Shown: piece by piece, positions 4,306 through 8,498 of the stretch | How the letters are laid out: the number at the start of each line of letters is the position of its first letter | Numbering within the stretch: the stretch's first letter is position 1 | From: a bacterium | GTDB lineage: Bacteria; Eremiobacterota; Eremiobacteria; Baltobacterales; Baltobacteraceae | Length of the DNA: 8,498 bases | Direction of reading: 5' to 3' | Assembly (NCBI GenBank): GCA_021782295.1 | Contig: JAJXVC010000077.1 | Span: forward strand, 1 to 8,498 | The notes under the pieces: generated by a model | What the model saw: only the letters and a program-made list of their open reading frames with translations | Database searches by the model: none | Told to the model about the DNA's origin: nothing | Translations under genes and position numbers: made by a program

Positions 4306-6669
4306 ATGCGCCTTCCGCTCGCCTGGCTCCGCACCTACGTCGATCTTCCCGATGAGGTCGATGCGATCGCCGAAAAACTCTCGATGCTCGGCTTCCCCGT
4401 TGAGAGTATCGAACGAAAGCCCACCATTACCGGTGTCGTCGTCGGCCGCATTACGGCGCTGGAAAAGCACCCGAACGCCGACCGCCTCCAGGTCTGCAGC
4501 ATCGAGATCGGCGCGAGCAAACCGCTGACCATCGCGACAGCGGCAACGAACGTCGCCGTCGGGCAAACGATTCCGGTCGCGCAGATCGGCGCGATCCTTC
4601 CGCACCTCACCATCGCTCCGCGCAAGATGCGCGGCGTTGAATCCGAGGGGATGCTCTGTTCGGCCGAGGAGCTTGCGCTGCCGGCGGAGTGGTTCGAAGA
4701 CGGCATCATGCAACTCGACGAAACGTTGCCGCTCGGCAGCGACGTCGTCGCCGCATTCGGACTCTGCGAACCGATTCTCGAAGTCGAGATTACCTCGAAT
4801 CGTGCCGACGCAATGTCGGTGCTCGGAATCGCGCGCGAACTCGCGGCCGCCTATGGAACGGCACTGCGCTCGCCCTCCTTCGAGAACCCGGGCAGCGCAC
4901 CGAGCCCCGACGGCAAGGCTCCGCGGGTCGAGTTGCGCTCCGCCGATTGCACGCGCTTCGTCGCGCAACGCGTCGAAGGCGTACGCGTCGCACCCGCCCC
5001 GAGCGCGATCCGCATTCGCCTCGCGCAAGCGGGGCAGCGACCGATCGACGCGCTCGTCGATATCTCGAATTACGTCATGCTCGAGATCGGGCAGCCGCTT
5101 CATTTTTACGACGCCGATGCCGTTCCGCACGCGCACCTCATCGTGCGCGACGCGGCACCCGGCGAGCGACTCACGACGATCGACGAGCGCGAACTCGCAC
5201 TCGACGAACGCGCGCTCGTGATCGCCGACGAGAACGGCGTGCAAGGGCTCGCCGGCATTAAAGGCGGCAACGTCGGTGAGGTTCGCGCGAGCACGACCGC
5301 ACTCATCATCGAAGGCGCAACCTTCGTCGGCGCGCGCATTCGACGCACGAGCGCGCGCTTCGCGTTACGCACCGAGGCCTCGTCGCGCCACGAACGGACG
5401 CTGCCGCCGGCGTTGGCAGATGCGGGCGTCGCACGTGCCGCCGCGCTCCTAACGTCGCTGGGAGCGCGCGCCTTTGCGCCGGTGATCGCCGGCGGTGAGA
5501 TTCCGCAGGCGCCCTCGATCGCGCTGCATGCGAGCGAGGTCCAGGCGCTGCTCGGTATCGAGGCCGCGCCCGATTCGATCGCGTTCCATCTGCGCGCACT
5601 CGGCTGCGCGGTGAATGTCGAGGGCGAGCGCCTCAGCGTGCAACCGCCGTGGTGGCGTCGCGATCTCACCCAGAGCGTCGATCTCATCGAAGAGTATGCG
5701 CGCCTCGAAGGCTACGATCGCATTCCCGAATCGTTACCGTGCGTTCCGGCAACGGCGATCTCGAGCGCGCGTTTCCGGCGCGAGCGCGACGCCGCGCACG
5801 TGCTCGAAGCGCTCGGCTATCGCGAGGTGCTCACGTACTCACTCGTCGGCGAGTCATTGCTCGGTACCCTTGCAAATGCCGGGCTCGACGAGCGGACGCG
5901 AAGCGTTGAAGTCGCCAACCCGCTCTCGGAGGAGCAGCGCTACCTTCGCGCCTCGCTCGAAGCCGGACTGCTCGCCTATCTCGCACGTCGCGACGAACGC
6001 GCTGCGATCTTCGAGATCGGACATGCTTTCGCGCGCGGTGAAAATACCGTACTCGAGACGCCGACGATCGCCCTTGCACGAGCGACCGAAACGGTCGATG
6101 AACCCGACTGGCAAGATCGCGGCTTCATGCAGATCGAGAGCGATGCACTCGCGCTTCTCACGCGTCTTACCGGACGCGCGGCGACCGTTGCAAGCGGCGA
6201 GCATCGTTTCTTGCACCCCGGCATTACTGCGGAGCTCTCGATCGACGGGCGCCCCGTCGGCGTTGTCGGCAGGCTGCATCCCTATCTCGCACAGAGTTTT
6301 GCGCTCGCACGCCCGATCTATCTTGCGGCGTTCACCATCGATGCGCTCCCCGCATACCTTGCGCCGCGCTACACCCCGCCCTCGAAATTCCCGGCGACCT
6401 ACCGCGATCTCGCGCTCGTGCTTGCGCCCGATGTCGAGGCAGCCGCAGTCGAACGCGTCGCTCGCGAAGCGGTCGGCGCGGAATGCGTCGGCGTTCGCGT
6501 CTTCGACGAATATCGCGGCGCTCAGGTCGGTATCGATAAAAAGAGTCTTGCCGTTCGGATCACGCTGCAGAGCCCGAACGAAACGCTCACCGACGCCACC
6601 GTTGACGAACGGATCGGCGCGGCGATTGCGCGGCTTCACGATGAACTCGGAGCGACCGTCCGCCGGTGA
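4306..6669 (+). CDS. pheT: Phenylalanine--tRNA ligase beta subunit
   Basis: The product is 787 residues, the usual length, with the full bacterial domain order. The N-terminal B1 part (M-R-L-P-L-A-W-L) leads into an EMAP-type OB-fold tRNA-binding domain at about 39-150 (K54-H-P-N-A-D-R-L and K107-M-R-G-V-E-S-E-G-M-L-C). N165-R-A-D and the B3/4 editing domain (about 210-370) follow, with V251-D-I-S-N-Y-V and G263-Q-P-L-H-F-Y-D-A-D. This domain removes mischarged Tyr. B5 covers about 400-475 and ends in D459-L-I-E-E-Y-A-R-L-E-G-Y-D-R-I-P. A catalytic-like core follows to about 680, and an FDX-ACB anticodon-binding domain covers 694-787 (Y699-R-D-L-A-L-V, then F733-D-E-Y). No domain is missing. 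The ATG is preceded by a weak AGGGA about 12 nt upstream. The TGA overlaps the cvpA GTG by four bases. Confidence 0.98.
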   Translation: MRLPLAWLRTYVDLPDEVDAIAEKLSMLGFPVESIERKPTITGVVVGRITALEKHPNADRLQVCSIEIGASKPLTIATAATNVAVGQTIPVAQIGAILPHLTIAPRKMRGVESEGMLCSAEELALPAEWFEDGIMQLDETLPLGSDVVAAFGLCEPILEVEITSNRADAMSVLGIARELAAAYGTALRSPSFENPGSAPSPDGKAPRVELRSADCTRFVAQRVEGVRVAPAPSAIRIRLAQAGQRPIDALVDISNYVMLEIGQPLHFYDADAVPHAHLIVRDAAPGERLTTIDERELALDERALVIADENGVQGLAGIKGGNVGEVRASTTALIIEGATFVGARIRRTSARFALRTEASSRHERTLPPALADAGVARAAALLTSLGARAFAPVIAGGEIPQAPSIALHASEVQALLGIEAAPDSIAFHLRALGCAVNVEGERLSVQPPWWRRDLTQSVDLIEEYARLEGYDRIPESLPCVPATAISSARFRRERDAAHVLEALGYREVLTYSLVGESLLGTLANAGLDERTRSVEVANPLSEEQRYLRASLEAGLLAYLARRDERAAIFEIGHAFARGENTVLETPTIALARATETVDEPDWQDRGFMQIESDALALLTRLTGRAATVASGEHRFLHPGITAELSIDGRPVGVVGRLHPYLAQSFALARPIYLAAFTIDALPAYLAPRYTPPSKFPATYRDLALVLAPDVEAAAVERVAREAVGAECVGVRVFDEYRGAQVGIDKKSLAVRITLQSPNETLTDATVDERIGAAIARLHDELGATVRR

Positions 6670-7202
6670 GCTTCGCCTGGCCCGACATCGTCATCGGTGC
6701 GATCCTCATCATCGCCGCGTTCCGTGGTTGGCGCCGCGGACTGATCGGCGAACTCGCCGGAGCGATCGCGCTCTTTGCGGGATTGCTCGCACCGTGGTAC
6801 TACAACGGGTCCGCCGATGCGGCGATCGCAAACCTCACGCATGTCGGGCCGGGATCCGCGCACGTGATCGGGATGTTTCTCACCGGCGCCGCCGCCTACG
6901 CCATCGTGATGGCGTTGGCGTGGGCGCTCGAGCGGATCGCGAAACTTCCCGGGCTCGGCCTCGTCAACAGCAGTATCGGCGCGCTCATCGCACTGGCAAA
7001 GGGAATTGTTTTCCTCTGGTTGCTGCTCTACGTGGCGCTCTTCTTCCCACTCTCGCCCGATCTGCGCCGCGATCTCGGGCGCTCGGGTTTAGTGACGATG
7101 CTCGTACAGCCCGATGCACGGATCGATGCTGCGCTCGAGGCGCACGAACCCTGGTTCGCGCGACCTTTTACAAGATCGCTCTTCGACCGACACCGACTCT
7201 AA
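6666..7202 (+). CDS. cvpA: CvpA-family membrane protein
   Basis: The product is 178 residues. GTG at 6666 overlaps the pheT stop as GTGA, so translation is probably coupled to pheT. The N-terminus has the CvpA signature: D7-I-V-I-G-A-I-L-I-I then F19-R-G-W-R-R-G-L-I-G-E, a helix followed by a glycine/arginine turn. Hydrophobic helices cover about 7-19, 29-45, 66-88 and 105-128. The family motif L99-V-N-S-S-I-G-A-L-I-A-L-A-K-G lies near 99-113. The C-terminal 50 residues are soluble. CvpA proteins are inner-membrane proteins of poorly known role, named for colicin V production in E. coli and linked to envelope stress tolerance in some species. In Bacillus the homologue yshB also lies downstream of pheT, which supports an ancestral arrangement. 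Confidence 0.88.
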   Translation: MSFAWPDIVIGAILIIAAFRGWRRGLIGELAGAIALFAGLLAPWYYNGSADAAIANLTHVGPGSAHVIGMFLTGAAAYAIVMALAWALERIAKLPGLGLVNSSIGALIALAKGIVFLWLLLYVALFFPLSPDLRRDLGRSGLVTMLVQPDARIDAALEAHEPWFARPFTRSLFDRHRL

Positions 7203-7209
7203 CGATCCC

Positions 7210-8498
7210 ATGAGTTCGTTTCGCACGCTTGCCACGGCCGTTCGCGCCAACAAGCAATATTCACGCTATGCCGTCGGAACGATCATGCTCGGCACCATTA
7301 TGGGGCCGCTCGACGGATCGATCGCCAACGTTGCCATGCCGACGATCGCCCGCTTTTACGGGCGCGGCGTAGACGAGGCCGAGTGGGTCTTACTCGCGTA
7401 CATGTTGGTGACGGCGTCGATGTTGGTGCTCTTCGGACGCATCGGCGATATCTTCGGTCACAAACGCGTCTATCAAGTTGGTTTCGGTATCTTCGGGCTT
7501 GGCTCGTTGTTCTGCGCGCTTGCACCGTCGCTCGAAATGTTGATCGTCATGCGCGTTTTTCAAGCGATCGGCGCGGCGATGCTTGTCGCTTGTACGCAGG
7601 CCCTGATCGTTGAATCGGTCGCACCGGAACGCCGCGGACGAGCGATCGGTCTCAATGGAGCTGCCGTCGCGGTCGGCCTGACCGCCGGCCCGATCCTCGG
7701 CGGCGCGATTATCGCGCTCGGAGACTGGCGTTGGATCTTTGCCATCAACGTGCCGATCTCGGTGCTCGCGCTGCTCGCCGCGAGCGTCGTTTTGAAACCC
7801 ACCGCGCCGCGCCGCGAAGGCTTCGACCCGTTCGGAGCGTTGCTTTCGATTGTCGGTCTCTTCGCGCTCTCGCTCGCACTCTCGCGCGCGCATCGCTGGG
7901 GTTGGAGCTCGGCGACGACGCTCGGCTGGATCGCACTTTCAATTTTTGCGCTCTCCCTCTTCATCGTCGTCGAACAGCGCGTTCCCGCTCCAACCTTCGA
8001 CCTCACCCTCTTTCGTTCGCGAATTTTCGCTCTTTCGAGCGTCGCCGCGTTTTGCTACTTCATCGCTCAAGCCGGCGTCGTCTTTTTGGTTCCGTTGACG
8101 GCGCAGCTTGCACTGCACGCAACTCCGCTTCAAGCGGGCCTATTGCTGGTGCCGCTAACAGCACTCAATATCGCGCTCGCTCCGGCCGCCGGCGCACTTT
8201 CCGACCGGATGCCGGCGCGTTATCTCTCGACGGCAGGCGCTATCCTCGTGGCCTTTGGGACGTTGTTGCTCGCGCATTTACCGGCGATTCCCACGACGGT
8301 GGAGATCATTGTTGCGCTCGTTGCGACGGGAATCGGCACCACGATTTTTTCACAGCCGAATAACAACGCGATCATGTCTTCGGCTCCGCACGAGCGGCGC
8401 GGAGTCGCGGCCGGGACGCTCGCGACCGCGCGCACCACCGGACAACTCCTCGGAGTAGCAACGGCAGGCGCCTATTATTTCGCTCATAGCTATGGCAC
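7210..8498 (+). CDS. MFS multidrug efflux transporter, DHA2 (EmrB/QacA) type, C-terminus beyond the window
   Basis: About 429 residues are visible, without a stop, from ATG 7210, which is 7 nt after the cvpA stop; no Shine-Dalgarno sequence is seen. The first helix holds L34-D-G-S-I-A-N-V-A-M-P-T-I-A, the D1 motif (L-D-x-T-I-V-N-V-A-L-P) of DHA2 drug:proton antiporters. The next loop has motif A, G76-R-I-G-D-I-F-G-H-K-R. The antiporter motif C appears as G156-L-T-A-G-P-I-L-G-G, followed by D172-W-R-W-I-F-A-I-N-V-P. A second half with further helices and a repeat of the loop pattern (G-A-L-S-D-R-M-P-A-R) is present, and the segment near the right edge has the R-G-V-A-A-G, R-T-T-G-Q-L-L-G pattern typical of 14-helix members. 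It likely exports toxic lipophilic compounds with proton exchange; the substrate is unknown. It appears to be the distal gene of the pheST-cvpA run. Confidence 0.92.
   Translation, partial: MSSFRTLATAVRANKQYSRYAVGTIMLGTIMGPLDGSIANVAMPTIARFYGRGVDEAEWVLLAYMLVTASMLVLFGRIGDIFGHKRVYQVGFGIFGLGSLFCALAPSLEMLIVMRVFQAIGAAMLVACTQALIVESVAPERRGRAIGLNGAAVAVGLTAGPILGGAIIALGDWRWIFAINVPISVLALLAASVVLKPTAPRREGFDPFGALLSIVGLFALSLALSRAHRWGWSSATTLGWIALSIFALSLFIVVEQRVPAPTFDLTLFRSRIFALSSVAAFCYFIAQAGVVFLVPLTAQLALHATPLQAGLLLVPLTALNIALAPAAGALSDRMPARYLSTAGAILVAFGTLLLAHLPAIPTTVEIIVALVATGIGTTIFSQPNNNAIMSSAPHERRGVAAGTLATARTTGQLLGVATAGAYYFAHSYG

Noticed and set aside
4144..5244. Long minus-strand open frame (366 codons) opposite pheS/pheT
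   Set aside because: It lies fully antisense to the well-conserved pheT and the pheS end; its translation is arginine/aspartate-rich low-complexity with no motif, as expected from GC-rich shadow frames.
5615..7213. Plus-strand open frame of 532 codons overlapping pheT and cvpA
   Set aside because: It is out of frame with pheT and cvpA, both of which show conserved domains throughout; the translation is serine/arginine-rich without any motif.

Overview
This is a chromosomal, protein-dense, GC-rich bacterial window with housekeeping content. Its core is the phenylalanyl-tRNA synthetase operon (pheS-pheT). A TrmH/SpoU-type RNA methyltransferase and a YqzL-like microprotein lie upstream, and a CvpA-family membrane protein and a DHA2-type MFS transporter lie downstream. 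The order SpoU methylase - pheS - pheT - cvpA recalls the ysgA-pheS-pheT-...-yshB cluster of Bacillus, and YqzL-like proteins are best known from Firmicutes. However, the high GC, the frequent GTG starts and the weak or absent Shine-Dalgarno sequences suggest a GC-rich lineage outside classical Firmicutes. An uncultured phylum such as Eremiobacterota is my guess, from style only.

Layout, minus strand (1 to about 1874, read right to left): a NUDIX hydrolase of the ADP-ribose pyrophosphatase type, a small two-helix membrane protein, a lipoprotein-like gene that appears frameshifted, and the N-terminal 193 residues of an FAD-dependent amine-oxidase/protoporphyrinogen-oxidase-like enzyme that runs off the left edge. 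The first three can be linked by 4-base start/stop overlaps (GTGA, then TTGA). The two middle genes lie in a stretch of visibly lower GC and match no family I recognise.

Layout, plus strand: 42 bp from the NUDIX gene, a 71-residue membrane protein begins in the opposite direction, followed 2 nt later by the RNA methyltransferase. Next comes a 314-base interval (2942-3255) that is not empty. It holds a promoter candidate, a small GC hairpin followed by a U-rich stretch, a 33-codon YqzL-like gene with a good Shine-Dalgarno sequence, and a strong intrinsic terminator with eight T's ending 30 bases before pheS. From pheS onward the genes are tightly packed: 15 nt to pheT, a 4-nt overlap to cvpA, and 7 nt to the MFS gene, which is open at the right edge. 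They are probably one transcription unit.

I did not find a convincing new multi-gene system. The points most worth a second look are the terminator immediately in front of pheS (attenuation, or a promoter nested in the terminator hairpin), the YqzL-like microprotein, the overlapping minus-strand small genes, and the apparent frameshift in the lipoprotein gene.
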